Positions 49,687-58,763 of a stretch of DNA of 64,000 bases are shown in pieces (the stretch's first letter is position 1; each line of letters starts with the position of its first letter). The position numbers and the translations under genes are program-made. The DNA comes from Nocardia terpenica (lineage in GTDB: Bacteria; Actinomycetota; Actinomycetes; Mycobacteriales; Mycobacteriaceae): assembly GCF_013186535.1 (NCBI RefSeq), contig NZ_JABMCZ010000003.1, forward strand, positions 682,001-746,000. The letters run 5' to 3'. A model generated the notes under the pieces. That model ran no database searches, had not been told where the DNA came from, and saw only the letters and a list, made by a program, of their open reading frames with translations.

Positions 49687-50865
49687 TCAACCGATAATTC
49701 CCGCCCCGCGCCGTTCGAACAGGCGATCACGCGCCACGTCCAGCGCCCGGGACACCGCCCCGGTGAGTACTCCGTCGTCGCCGAGCGCGCTCGCCACCAC
49801 GCGCGGGCGCAGCGGCCCGAGCTCGGCCATGCGCGCGGCCAGCGCCTCCCCGAGCAGGTCCAGATTGCGCCCGATGCCGCCGCCCAGCACCACCAGTTCC
49901 GGATCCAGGATGGCCGCCACGGCCGTGACGAGCGCCCCGATCCGGCGGCCCTCGGCGGTCACCACCTCGCGGGCGCGCGGATCGCCGGCCGCGGCCGCGG
50001 CGAAGATCTCCTCGGCCGAGCCGGTCAGCCCGGCGCGCTGCGCCGAGCGCGCGACTCCGCCTGCGGCGGCGACGGTTTCGGTGAAACCGCGATGGCGCGC
50101 GGCCGCGGGCACGGCGTCCACCTCGGTCGCGGGCAGGAACGACACCTCCCCGGCCGCGCCCGAACTGCCCACGTACAGTTCGCCGTTGATCACGATGCCC
50201 ATGCCGACCCCGGTGCCCACCGAGATCAGCACGAAGTTGCGCACCCCCGCCCCCGCGCCGAAGGCGAGCTCGCCCACCGCCGCCAGATTGATATCGTTCT
50301 CGATCGCCGAATCCACCTCCAGCGCCGCGCGCAGCCGGTCGGCCAGCCCGGCGCGGCCCCAGCCCGGCAGATTCGGCGCGTAGACCAGCCGCCCGGTCTC
50401 CCGATCGAGCACCCCCGGGCTGCCGACGACCGCGAAAGTCACCGCCGCCCATTCGATTCCGGCCTCCGCCGCGACCTCGTCGGCGAGCGCGCGCACCCGG
50501 CGCACCAGATCCGCCGCCGATCGCGCGGAGTTGCGCACCTCCCGGCGGCCGATGAACCCGCCGCGCAGATCGGCGATCGCGATCCGAATCCACTTGCGCC
50601 CGATATCGATTCCCGCGACCAACCCGGCGCGCACGTTCACGTCGTAGATGGCGGTGGTGGGGCCCGGACGACCGCTCAGCGAGCCGACCAGGTGCACCAG
50701 CCCCGCCTCCTGGAGCCCGGCCAGCGCCGCCGACACCGTCGGCTTGGACAGCCCGCTGGCCTTGGCCAGATCGCCGCGCGAGGCGGGCCCGTCCACACGC
50801 AGATGTTCCAGCAGCAGACGCTCGTTCATGGTGCGCAGCAGCCGCGGCTTGCCGGGTTGACCCAT
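49687..50865 (-). CDS. ROK-family transcriptional regulator (XylR-like)
   Basis: A 392-residue regulator. An N-terminal winged HTH (LLLEHLRVDGPASRGDLAKASGLSKPTVSAALAGLQEAGLV) is joined to a ROK sugar-kinase-like domain (VAGIDIGRKWIRIAIADLRGG, LISVGTGVGMGIVINGELYVGSSGAAGEVS, VVLGGGIGRN). ATG 50865 follows AGGAAGGG. Divergent from the ABC importer genes, which it probably represses. Confidence 0.93.
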   Translation of the reverse strand: MGQPGKPRLLRTMNERLLLEHLRVDGPASRGDLAKASGLSKPTVSAALAGLQEAGLVHLVGSLSGRPGPTTAIYDVNVRAGLVAGIDIGRKWIRIAIADLRGGFIGRREVRNSARSAADLVRRVRALADEVAAEAGIEWAAVTFAVVGSPGVLDRETGRLVYAPNLPGWGRAGLADRLRAALEVDSAIENDINLAAVGELAFGAGAGVRNFVLISVGTGVGMGIVINGELYVGSSGAAGEVSFLPATEVDAVPAAARHRGFTETVAAAGGVARSAQRAGLTGSAEEIFAAAAAGDPRAREVVTAEGRRIGALVTAVAAILDPELVVLGGGIGRNLDLLGEALAARMAELGPLRPRVVASALGDDGVLTGAVSRALDVARDRLFERRGAGIIG

Positions 50866-50901
50866 CGCCGATCCCTTCCTCGCACCCCTGGACACTCGGA
50901 A

Positions 50902-50927
50902 GTTAGTAAACTACCTTTCTTACCAAC
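50902..50927. promoter_or_regulatory. Candidate ROK operator between regulator and ABC genes
   Basis: GTTAGTAAA (50902-50910) and CTTACCAAC (50919-50927) form an imperfect inverted repeat (7 of 9 pairs) with an 8-bp spacer in an AT-rich patch, within the divergent promoter. Confidence 0.6.
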
Positions 50928-50971
50928 GCTCAACCGAGTGTGCCCCACCCTCTTTCGGCACGGTGATTCCC

Positions 50972-52048
50972 ATGCGTCGAATTCTGATCGTCACCGCGGC
51001 CCTGGCCGCGATCACCCTGACGGCAGGCTGTAGCTCGGGCGGCGGTGGCGCCACGAAGGCCACCGGCGCCCCCACCATCGCGCTGCTGCTCCCCGAATCC
51101 AAGACCACCCGCTACGAGGCATTCGATCGACCGCTGTTCGAGGCAAAGGTGAAACAGGAGTGCGGGGCGTGCACGGTGTTGTATTTCAACGCCGATCAGG
51201 ACGCCGCCAAGCAGCAGAACCAGTTCGAGTCCGCGCTCACCCAGGGCGCCGACGTCATCGTGTTCGACGCCGTCAACGCCGATGCCGTTGCGCCACAGGT
51301 GAATGCGGCCAGGCAGAAGAAGATCCCGGTGATCGCCTACGACCGGCTGATCTCCGGCATCGGCTACGACTACTACGTGTCCTTCGACAATGTGAAGGTC
51401 GGCCGGGTGCAGGGCGAGGCGCTGCTGAACGAAATGGCCAGGCGCGGTAGCACCGACAGGGGCCAGATCCTCATGCTCAACGGCGCCCCGACCGACCCCA
51501 GCGCGGGTGACTACAAGAAGGGCGCGCACCAGGCGCTGGACGGCAAGGTGCGGATCGGGCGCGAATTCGACACTCCCGATTGGAGTCCCGACAAGGCGCA
51601 GCAGGAGACCGAGCAGGCCATCACCGCGCTGGGTAGGGACGCCATCGTCGGCGTGTACTCCGCCAACGACGGCATGGCCAGCGGCGCGGTCGCCGCGTTG
51701 AAGCGCGCGGGGTACGCGACGCTGCCGCCGCTCACCGGCCAGGACGGCGAACTCGCTGCGGTGCAACGGATTCTGACCGGCGAGCAGACCATGACGATCT
51801 ACCTGAACTACCGCGCCCAGGCCGAGCAGGCGGCCGAGCTGGCCGTCGCGCTCGGCCACGGCCAGCACCCGCCCGCCCCGGCGACGACCGACAACGGCAC
51901 CGCCGACATCCCCTCGTTCCTGCTCGACGCCGTCGCGGTGAGCCGGGACACCGTGCGGGACACCATCGTCAAGGACCGCCTCTACACCGTCGACCAGATC
52001 TGCACGCCGGACCTCGCGGCCGCATGCCGGGCGGCAGGTCTGAAATGA
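50972..52048 (+). CDS. Sugar ABC transporter substrate-binding lipoprotein (xylose type)
   Basis: A 358-residue lipoprotein. The signal RRILIVTAALAAITLTAGC has a lipobox TAG-C. The mature part is a type I periplasmic-binding fold: IALLLPESKTTRYEAFDRPLFEAKVK, ADVIVFDAVNADAVAP, IPVIAYDRLISG, and VGVYSANDGMASGAVAAL, as in XylF. GTG at 50963 is an alternative start. Confidence 0.92.
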   Translation: MRRILIVTAALAAITLTAGCSSGGGGATKATGAPTIALLLPESKTTRYEAFDRPLFEAKVKQECGACTVLYFNADQDAAKQQNQFESALTQGADVIVFDAVNADAVAPQVNAARQKKIPVIAYDRLISGIGYDYYVSFDNVKVGRVQGEALLNEMARRGSTDRGQILMLNGAPTDPSAGDYKKGAHQALDGKVRIGREFDTPDWSPDKAQQETEQAITALGRDAIVGVYSANDGMASGAVAALKRAGYATLPPLTGQDGELAAVQRILTGEQTMTIYLNYRAQAEQAAELAVALGHGQHPPAPATTDNGTADIPSFLLDAVAVSRDTVRDTIVKDRLYTVDQICTPDLAAACRAAGLK

Positions 52049-52782
52049 GCGCCGGGACAACGATTCTCGAGGCACGCGGCATTACCAAGCGTTTCGGCGG
52101 GGTGCAGGCGCTGGCGGGCGCGGATCTGCGGGTGCGCGCGGGCGAGGTGGTCGCGCTGGTCGGCGACAACGGCGCGGGGAAATCCACTCTGGTGAAGGCG
52201 ATCTCGGGCGCGATCATCGCCGATGAAGGGGAGATCGCCTTCTCCGGAGACCCGGTGCGCATCACCCGCCCGCAGGACGCGCAGGCGCTCGGCATCACCA
52301 CGGTATTCCAGGACCTCGCGCTGTGCGACAACCTCGACGTGGTCGCAAATCTGCACCTGGGCACCGAGACTCGCCGGATCGGCGTGCTCGACGAGATCGT
52401 CATGGAGCGCCGCGCCCGCGACCTGCTCACCTCCCTGGACGTACGGATCCCGGACGTCCGCACGCCGGTGCGCGCGCTGTCGGGCGGGCAGCGGCAATCG
52501 GTCGCCATAGCCCGTGCGCTGCTGGGGGATCCGCGCATGGTGATCCTCGACGAGCCGACGGCGGCGCTGGGCGTCGAACAGACCGCGCAGGTGCTGGCGC
52601 TGGTGGGGCGGCTGCGCGAGCGGGGTCTCGCGATCCTGCTGATCACCCACAATCTGGTCGACGTGCGGGCGATCAGCGACCGGGTGGTGGTGCTGCGATT
52701 GGGCCGCAACGCCGGGGAATTCGAGACGGCGCGGGCCAGCCAGGAGGAGATCGTCGCGGCGATCACGGGGGCGACGTCATGA
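52045..52782 (+). CDS. Sugar ABC transporter ATP-binding protein (single domain)
   Basis: A 245-residue ATPase: Walker A GDNGAGKST, Q-loop VFQDLAL, signature LSGGQRQ, Walker B MVILDEPTA and switch LLITHN. Xylose/ribose importers often have a double ATPase; this one is single, so it acts as a homodimer. ATGA overlap with both neighbours. Confidence 0.95.
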   Translation: MSAGTTILEARGITKRFGGVQALAGADLRVRAGEVVALVGDNGAGKSTLVKAISGAIIADEGEIAFSGDPVRITRPQDAQALGITTVFQDLALCDNLDVVANLHLGTETRRIGVLDEIVMERRARDLLTSLDVRIPDVRTPVRALSGGQRQSVAIARALLGDPRMVILDEPTAALGVEQTAQVLALVGRLRERGLAILLITHNLVDVRAISDRVVVLRLGRNAGEFETARASQEEIVAAITGATS

Positions 52783-53990
52783 GTGAGATGGCGCTGAAAA
52801 CGCGGGTGCGGCAGGGCGATTCGCTGCACGGCCTGATCGATGCCGGGCTGGACCGGTTCCGCCGGGGTGAGGTCGGCTCGCTGCCGGTGGTGATCGGGCT
52901 GGTCGTCATCGCGGTGGTGTTCGACCGGCTCAACGCGCATTTCCTGTCCGCGGAGAATCTCACCAATCTGGCCCTGCAGATGGCCGCGACCGGGACCATC
53001 GCGCTGGGCATCGTGCTGGTGCTGCTGCTCGGCGAGATCGATCTGTCCGCGGGCTCGGTCAGCGGACTGACCGCCGTCGTGATGACGCAACTATATGTGC
53101 ACCACGGCTGGAATCCGGTGCTCGCCGTCGCGGCCGCGCTGGGTGCCGGGGCGGCGGTCGGCCTGCTGCACGGGCTCGCGCGGACCATGCTCGGCATGCC
53201 GTCGTTCGTGGTGACGCTCGCGGGCCTGATCGGCTGGCAGGGGCTGATGCTGTACCTGCTGGGCAAGGAGGGCACCGTGAATCTGCCCTTCGACCACGGC
53301 ATTGCCAAGATCAGCGACACCTGGATGCAGCCGGGGGTGTCGTGGGCGCTGGTGGTGCTGCTGGCCGGGGGCCACCTGCTGGCGAGCCTGCGCACGCGGC
53401 GGCGGCGGGCGCGGGCGGGGCTGCGGGTGCCGGGGCTGGGCTGGGTGGTGGCGCGGTCGGGCGGGCTGGTGGTGCTGCTGGCGGCGACCGCGCTGGTGCT
53501 GAATTCCGATCGGGGAGTGCCGCTGACGCTGATCGTCTTCGGCGGGCTGGTGGTGATCGTGGATCTTCTCCTGCAGCGCACCGTCTTCGGCCGCCGCGTC
53601 TACGCGGTCGGCGGGAATGCCGAGGCCGCGCGCCGGGCCGGAATCAACGTGACCCGGGTGCGCCTCGCCGCCTTCGTCGGCTGCTCGATGCTGGCGGCGG
53701 TCGGCGGCATCCTCGCCGCGTCGCGACTGGTCGCGGTGAACCAGAGTTCCGGCGGCAGCGACATCCTGCTCAATGCCATCGCCGCCGCCGTCATCGGCGG
53801 CACCAGCCTGTTCGGCGGCCGTGGCCGCGCCTACGCCGCCCTCCTGGGAATCCTTGTCATCCAATCGATTACGAACGGCATGCTGCTCCTGAACGTCGAC
53901 TCCTCGGTCCGCTTCATGGTGACCGCCGCCGTCCTCGCCGTGTCGGTAGCAATCGACTCCGTCGCCCGCCGAGGTGCGGAGGGACGTTGA
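52779..53990 (+). CDS. Sugar ABC transporter permease (XylH-like)
   Basis: A 403-residue BPD_transp_2 permease of about ten helices: SAENLTNLALQMAATGTIALGIVLVLLLGEIDLSAGSVSGL, GMPSFVVTLAGLIGWQG, FGRRVYAVGGNAEAARRAGI and AVIGGTSLFGGRG. It completes the importer. The stop TGA is the start of the first degenerate unit of repeat locus G (TGATCCCGG). Confidence 0.95.
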   Translation: MSEMALKTRVRQGDSLHGLIDAGLDRFRRGEVGSLPVVIGLVVIAVVFDRLNAHFLSAENLTNLALQMAATGTIALGIVLVLLLGEIDLSAGSVSGLTAVVMTQLYVHHGWNPVLAVAAALGAGAAVGLLHGLARTMLGMPSFVVTLAGLIGWQGLMLYLLGKEGTVNLPFDHGIAKISDTWMQPGVSWALVVLLAGGHLLASLRTRRRRARAGLRVPGLGWVVARSGGLVVLLAATALVLNSDRGVPLTLIVFGGLVVIVDLLLQRTVFGRRVYAVGGNAEAARRAGINVTRVRLAAFVGCSMLAAVGGILAASRLVAVNQSSGGSDILLNAIAAAVIGGTSLFGGRGRAYAALLGILVIQSITNGMLLLNVDSSVRFMVTAAVLAVSVAIDSVARRGAEGR

Positions 53991-54158
53991 TCCCGGCCCG
54001 CCCAACCTCTCATGATCCCGGCGTGCGCACCTCTCATGATCCCGGCATGCGCACCCCTCATGGTCCCGGCATGCGCACCTCTCATGGTCCCGGCATGCGC
54101 ACCATTCATGATCCCGGCATGCGCACCATTCATGATCCCGGCATGCTTTTGGCCGGGA
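53988..54158. repeat. Hairpin repeat locus G (five exact-period 24-bp units plus core)
   Basis: Five 24-bp units (TGATCCCGGCATGCGCACC..) fill 54013-54132, preceded by a degenerate one that begins with the permease stop codon. The sixth unit becomes the core hairpin at 54136-54158. The core ends exactly next to the stop codon of the leftward methyltransferase gene (54159-54161). Confidence 0.92.
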
Positions 54159-54818
54159 TCACCCCACCCGCCGAATCAAAACAATATTGTCCAGCAACAT
54201 CCCCGTCTCTCCGCTCGGCCCCACCGCTTCCCGCTCCGCCGACTCGATTCGCTCGGCCCGCCAACGGCTTTCATCGAGGTCCAGCTCGTCGACCACCTCC
54301 TGTGCGCTCGGAAACCGCACATCCTCGGGCAGGTCCCGGGCCCACGGCGGCGCGGCCCCGTGATCCACCACGAGCAGCACCCCGCCGGGCGCCAATGCCT
54401 CGGCCGCGGTGCGGAGGATGCGGGCGCGCGGGAATTCCAGTGGGCTGTGGAAGAATTGGGCGGAGATCAGGTCGAAGGCGCCGTCGGGGAACGACTCCGC
54501 GAGGTCGTGCCGTTCGAAGGTGATCCGATCGCTCACGTCCAGCTCGGCGGCGAGCTCGCGGGCCCGGTCGAGCGCGACATCGGCGACGTCCACCCCCGTC
54601 ACCCGCCAGCCGCGCGCGGCCAGCCAGACGGAATCGCCGCCCTCACCGCACCCGAGGTCGAGCGCACGTCCCGCGGGAAAATCCGAAACCATCCGGACCA
54701 GAACGGCATTCGCATTGCCGCTCCAGATGTGCTCGGTGCCGTAGCGCTTGTTCCACACCTCCTGCGGCGTGCCGGTGGTGTCGAAGCCGGGGTGGGGCGC
54801 GTGCCGATGCGTGGTCAT
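54159..54818 (-). CDS. SAM-dependent methyltransferase (class I)
   Basis: A 219-residue methyltransferase: EVWNKRYGTEHIWSGNANAVLVRM, ALDLGCGEGGDSVWLAARGWRVTGVDVADVALDRA (SAM site), FDLISAQFFHSPLEF and APGGVLLVVDHG. It resembles the tellurite/thiopurine-type methyltransferases of actinobacteria; the substrate is unknown. ATG 54818 follows AGGAGA. Confidence 0.92.
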   Translation of the reverse strand: MTTHRHAPHPGFDTTGTPQEVWNKRYGTEHIWSGNANAVLVRMVSDFPAGRALDLGCGEGGDSVWLAARGWRVTGVDVADVALDRARELAAELDVSDRITFERHDLAESFPDGAFDLISAQFFHSPLEFPRARILRTAAEALAPGGVLLVVDHGAAPPWARDLPEDVRFPSAQEVVDELDLDESRWRAERIESAEREAVGPSGETGMLLDNIVLIRRVG

Positions 54819-54992
54819 GGGGTCCGGTCTCCTGTCGAAGCCATGGCGGCGATCACCCATCGCGAGGTCACTGGTCATCTGTTCGTTCGCTGCGGAGAAC
54901 ACCTGGAAGGTCATGCCCCACGATGCGGCGCACCGGCCCGAACGGGCAAGAATATTTGCCGATCCAGCAAAAGGGCCGGAACCGCGGAATGC

Positions 54993-55949
54993 CTATGACC
55001 CTTCCCGCCGGGCGCGGGCGCGTCGTTTGCCCTCGTGCATGGCTTGGACCCGGGCCACCGGAATGGTGTGGCCCTCCGCGATCAGGTCCGCGGGCAGGGC
55101 CTGCGGTCGCGGCATCTCCTCGGCCCACGGGTCACGATCGCCGAGCGCCCGCGCGGCCGTGTGGATGGTGAAGTCGCCGGGAACGACCGACTCCAGCTCG
55201 GACCAGGCCAGCGGGAACGACACCGTCGCGCCCGGCCGCACCCGCGGGCTGTAGGCGGCCGCCACGGTCGCCCCGCCGGACCGGGTGGAGTCGAGAAATA
55301 CCTTGCCGCCCCGGTCTTCTCGAATGAACGCGGTGGTCGCCAGGGCCGGATCGAGGCGCTCGGCGCGCGCGGCGACGGCGCGGGTGGCCGCGGCGGCGTC
55401 CTCGATCGCGATCCCGGGCTCGATGGGGACGAACACGTGCACGCCCTTGGAGCCGCTGGTCTTGACCGCCCCGGACAATCCGTCGTCGGCCAGCGCCTGC
55501 CGGATCAGCTGCGCGGCCAGCACCGCCTGCCGGAACGGTTGTCCCGGTGCGGGATCCAGGTCCAGCACCAGGTGGGTCTGCCCCTTGCCGTAGTCGGTGA
55601 GCAGCAGCGTCGGGTGGTATTCGATGGCCCGCTGATTGCCGAACCACACCAGCGTGCGCACGTCGTTGCACAGCGCGTAGGTGACCTCGCGATGCGAGCT
55701 CTCGGCCCACAGGGTCACCCGCTCCATCCACTCGGGCGTGTACTTGGGCAGGTTCTTCTGCATGAACGGCTCCTGCCCCGGCCGGATCCGCACCACCGAC
55801 AGCGGCCGGTCCCGCAGGTGCCCCACCATGCGCTCCCCGACGGCCTCGAGGTAGTCGATCAGATCGCGCTTGGTGGCCTCGGCCCCGTCGAACAGCGGCT
55901 TGTCCAGATTGGTCAGCGTGACACCCGCCCGGACTTCCTCGCCGCTCAT
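54993..55949 (-). CDS. Stand-alone LigD-type polymerase (archaeo-eukaryotic primase family)
   Basis: A 318-residue polymerase domain protein: LTNLDKPLF, DRPLSVVRIRPGQEPFMQKN, VWFGNQRAIEYHPTLL, the metal-binding DLD in HLVLDLDPAPG, KTSGSKGVHVFVP and PLAWSEL. It matches the polymerase domain of LigD but lacks ligase and nuclease domains, like the mycobacterial PolD1/PolD2 proteins, which act in DNA repair. No ku gene lies nearby. Confidence 0.92.
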   Translation of the reverse strand: MSGEEVRAGVTLTNLDKPLFDGAEATKRDLIDYLEAVGERMVGHLRDRPLSVVRIRPGQEPFMQKNLPKYTPEWMERVTLWAESSHREVTYALCNDVRTLVWFGNQRAIEYHPTLLLTDYGKGQTHLVLDLDPAPGQPFRQAVLAAQLIRQALADDGLSGAVKTSGSKGVHVFVPIEPGIAIEDAAAATRAVAARAERLDPALATTAFIREDRGGKVFLDSTRSGGATVAAAYSPRVRPGATVSFPLAWSELESVVPGDFTIHTAARALGDRDPWAEEMPRPQALPADLIAEGHTIPVARVQAMHEGKRRARARREGS

Positions 55950-56002
55950 GGCCTCACTGTGCCCGGTACCCGACACCCGGTCAACCACCGGGCCGCGGTC
56001 GG

Positions 56003-57241
56003 TCAGAGCCGGCAGTTCGAGGGCGCGGGTTCGCCGCGGAAGCGGGCGTCGAGCCAGTCGACCATCGACGGCAGGCCGAGCACGGCGGCGGACAGGTGTT
56101 CGGGGGAGGGCGTCTCCTCGGTCTGCAGCCGCACCCCGGCCCGGCAGTACCGGCGGTTGGTATTCACGATCGCGTCGACCGGGATCAGCGGATCGGTGGG
56201 CGAATGCCATTCGAAGATCGGCATGGTCGGCACGCCGTCGTAGAGCTCCAGGCTGTTCTCCTCCGCCACCGACCAGGCCTCGGGGCTCTGGATCAGCGCG
56301 GTGCTGGTGGCGAATTCGAGGACGCTGTGCCCCGCACCGGCGGCCATGATGTCGTTCGTGCAGCCGTTGGCCATCGCGTTGCGGACCGCGAGCCCGCGCT
56401 CGTTCATGTAATTGCTGATCGGCAGGCGGTCCGGATACTCGCGCTCCAGCCCGATCGCCGCGGCCATGGCCAGCCCGAACGCCGGATGCGAATTGGTGTT
56501 CAGCGCTTCGACCATCGTCTTCAGGTTCATCGGCACCCCGCCGGTGGCGGCCCCGGCGATCCTCAGCTCGGGCGCGTACGTCGGTTGCAGCGCCGCCGCC
56601 CACGCCGTCGCCATGCCGCCGCCGGAGTACCCGGCCATCGTGACCGGGCTGCGCGCGACGCCCAGCTCCGGCACCCGCTGCACCGCGCGGATCCCGTCCA
56701 GGGTGATCTGCCCGCCCAATCGCGCTGCGCCATAGGCGAATTGCGGTCCCAGGTGATCCGGCAGGGCGACGCTCCAGCCGCGCTGCAACAGCACGTTCAG
56801 GGCGGGCGCCTCGCGCACCATCCGGTTCGGGTCGTCGGTGTACAGCACGTGCGAGACCGCGCATCCGGTGCCGAGCCCGTTGATGATGTGCTGGTACGAC
56901 AGCAGCGGGCCGTCCGGGCGATGCCCTGCCGGGGTCAGCACGGTGGTGGTCGCCGCGATCGGCCTGCCCTGGGAGTTGGTGGAGCGGAACTTGATCAGCG
57001 TGACCGTGGTGCCGGGGAACGCGCCCAGCGACGGCAGTTCCCGGGTCGCGAGCACGTCGCCGGGCTGGCGCCGGTCCAGATCCGGCGGCGCGGCATAGAA
57101 GGGGTCGGGATCCGGTTGCGGATAGATCGGCTGCGCGGTCGCCGTCGCGGCCATCAGTAGGCCGACGGTGAGCCCGGCGAACGCACCGATCAGGCGCCCG
57201 CCCTTCCTGCGCATACCCGAACGCAGACCCTGACCAGCCAC
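56003..57241 (-). CDS. Secreted lipase (secretory lipase/LIP family)
   Basis: A protein of about 412 residues. A signal peptide (RRKGGRLIGAFAGLTVGLLMAATATAQ) leads into an alpha/beta hydrolase with the nucleophile in MAGYSGGGMATAWA, Asp in EWHSPTDPLIP and His in PSPEHLSAAVLG. Cys residues near GTGCAVSH, NGCTND, RYCRAG and SNCRL may form disulfides. GTG 57241 follows GGAGG by eight bases. An operator-like palindrome sits just upstream. Confidence 0.9.
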   Translation of the reverse strand: MAGQGLRSGMRRKGGRLIGAFAGLTVGLLMAATATAQPIYPQPDPDPFYAAPPDLDRRQPGDVLATRELPSLGAFPGTTVTLIKFRSTNSQGRPIAATTTVLTPAGHRPDGPLLSYQHIINGLGTGCAVSHVLYTDDPNRMVREAPALNVLLQRGWSVALPDHLGPQFAYGAARLGGQITLDGIRAVQRVPELGVARSPVTMAGYSGGGMATAWAAALQPTYAPELRIAGAATGGVPMNLKTMVEALNTNSHPAFGLAMAAAIGLEREYPDRLPISNYMNERGLAVRNAMANGCTNDIMAAGAGHSVLEFATSTALIQSPEAWSVAEENSLELYDGVPTMPIFEWHSPTDPLIPVDAIVNTNRRYCRAGVRLQTEETPSPEHLSAAVLGLPSMVDWLDARFRGEPAPSNCRL

Positions 57242-57266
57242 TCGCACGACCTCCGTCGATTTATTA

Positions 57267-57293
57267 CTATCTACGTAAGTAGAACGTAGATAG
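57267..57293. promoter_or_regulatory. Perfect 10-bp inverted repeat upstream of the lipase gene
   Basis: CTATCTACGT (57267-57276) and ACGTAGATAG (57284-57293) with a 7-bp spacer lie 26 bases before the lipase start. This is the form of a TetR- or PadR-type operator. No regulator gene is adjacent. Confidence 0.7.
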
Positions 57294-57320
57294 CGCGAGT
57301 TGGTCTGTCAACCACGGCGG

Positions 57321-58763
57321 TCAGGCGGTGACCCGCGCACGTCCGAAGATCAGCGAAACGGTGACGGCCACAGCGAGATTCGCCACCAGCGCGATCAGCC
57401 CGCCGTTCACGCCGCACAGCGGGTCGCGCCCGGCGGCATGCAGGATCAGCACGATCGCGGTCCCCACGACCAGCCCCGCGGTAACCCCGGGAGCCGTCAG
57501 CCGCCGCCAGTACAGGGCCAGCAGCACCGCCGGAACCAGTTGCGCCATGCCCTCGTACGACAGCACCGACAGATTCACCAGCACCTCGGGAAAGCGCAGC
57601 GCACCCGCCAGCGCGACCGCGCCGACCACCAGGCAGATCAGCCGCGACCGGCCGCGCTGGCGGCGATCGCCCGCCCCGGCGTCGCGCAGTCCGCCGCCGA
57701 GAATCGTTCGGCCCCACAGCGTTCCGATCGACACCAGGAATACGCTCATCGGCACGATGGCCGACAGCGCCCCGGCGATCCCGATCACCGCCACCACCGG
57801 CGGCGGTAGCGCGTCGGTAACCAGTTGGTACAGCGCCAGATCCGGATTCGCCAGGTGCGGCACCACGAACAGCGCCGCGGCGCCGATCAGCATCGGGATC
57901 GCCAGCAGCAGCTGATACCACGGCAGGAAAATCGAATTCCGCCGCAGCGCAGTCGGATCGGCGGCGGACAGATAGCCTGCCACGGTGGTAGGGAAGATGC
58001 TGATGGTCACGACGTTCAGCACGACCGTCGACACGAACCAGCCCGCCCCGAAGGCGCCGCCGCCCGCGCCCGGAAACGTCAGCCACTGCGGCTTCTCCGC
58101 GACCAGCCGGTTCAGCAGCTCCCCGGGACCGTCGAAATAGTGCCAGGGCACATAGACCGCCAGGAACACCACCGACAGCACCGCCAGCCCGTCCTTGAGC
58201 ACGCTCACCCAGGCCGACCCGCGCAGGCCGGAGGTCAGGATGAACACCTCGGCCACCACGAACGACACGACGGCCGCCACCCGCAGATCCACCGCGCCGT
58301 AGGACATGGCGTGCACGACCACGCCCATGCCCTGAATCTGCAACTGCACGTAGGGAACCAGGAACACCGTGCAGATCACGGCGACGACGATCCCCAGCGG
58401 CCGCGACCGGAACCGATGCTCGGCGATATCGGCGATGGACACCAGCCGATGCCGCGCGCAGTAGGTCCACAGCAGCGGCGCGACGAAGTACGCGGCCACC
58501 AGCCCGGTGCTGAGGTAGGCGATCAGATAGAAGATCGGTACGCCGTACCGGTACGACCACCCGGCCGCGCCCAGGAACGAGAAGCTGGTGTAGGACTCAC
58601 CGGCCATGAGCAGCAGCACGAACAGCGTGCCCAGCCCGCGCCCGGAGATCGACCACTCCGCCATCGAGCGGGCGCGCCCCCGTCCGGACAGCACCCCGAC
58701 GACCACCGTGGCGAGCATCGCCACCGAGAACAGCGAGACGGCCACCGCCGCGCGATCGCTCAC
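57321..58763 (-). CDS. Sodium:solute symporter family protein
   Basis: A 480-residue SSS-family transporter of about 13 helices: LLLMAGESYTSFSFLGAAGWSYRYGVPIFYLIAY, ADIAEHRFRSRPLGIVVAV, TSGLRGSAWVSVLKDGLAV and AGALSAIVPMSVFLVSIGTLWGR. Monocarboxylate or acetate-type substrates are usual for relatives paired with DUF3311. GTG overlaps the stop of the small upstream gene (GTGA). Confidence 0.92.
   Translation of the reverse strand: MSDRAAVAVSLFSVAMLATVVVGVLSGRGRARSMAEWSISGRGLGTLFVLLLMAGESYTSFSFLGAAGWSYRYGVPIFYLIAYLSTGLVAAYFVAPLLWTYCARHRLVSIADIAEHRFRSRPLGIVVAVICTVFLVPYVQLQIQGMGVVVHAMSYGAVDLRVAAVVSFVVAEVFILTSGLRGSAWVSVLKDGLAVLSVVFLAVYVPWHYFDGPGELLNRLVAEKPQWLTFPGAGGGAFGAGWFVSTVVLNVVTISIFPTTVAGYLSAADPTALRRNSIFLPWYQLLLAIPMLIGAAALFVVPHLANPDLALYQLVTDALPPPVVAVIGIAGALSAIVPMSVFLVSIGTLWGRTILGGGLRDAGAGDRRQRGRSRLICLVVGAVALAGALRFPEVLVNLSVLSYEGMAQLVPAVLLALYWRRLTAPGVTAGLVVGTAIVLILHAAGRDPLCGVNGGLIALVANLAVAVTVSLIFGRARVTA

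Noticed and set aside
57267..57293. Terminator for the symporter operon
   Set aside because: The symporter is transcribed leftwards and ends at the far side (57321), so the palindrome would lie 28 bases past its stop. The AT-rich arms, lack of a U-tract and position before the lipase start favour an operator.
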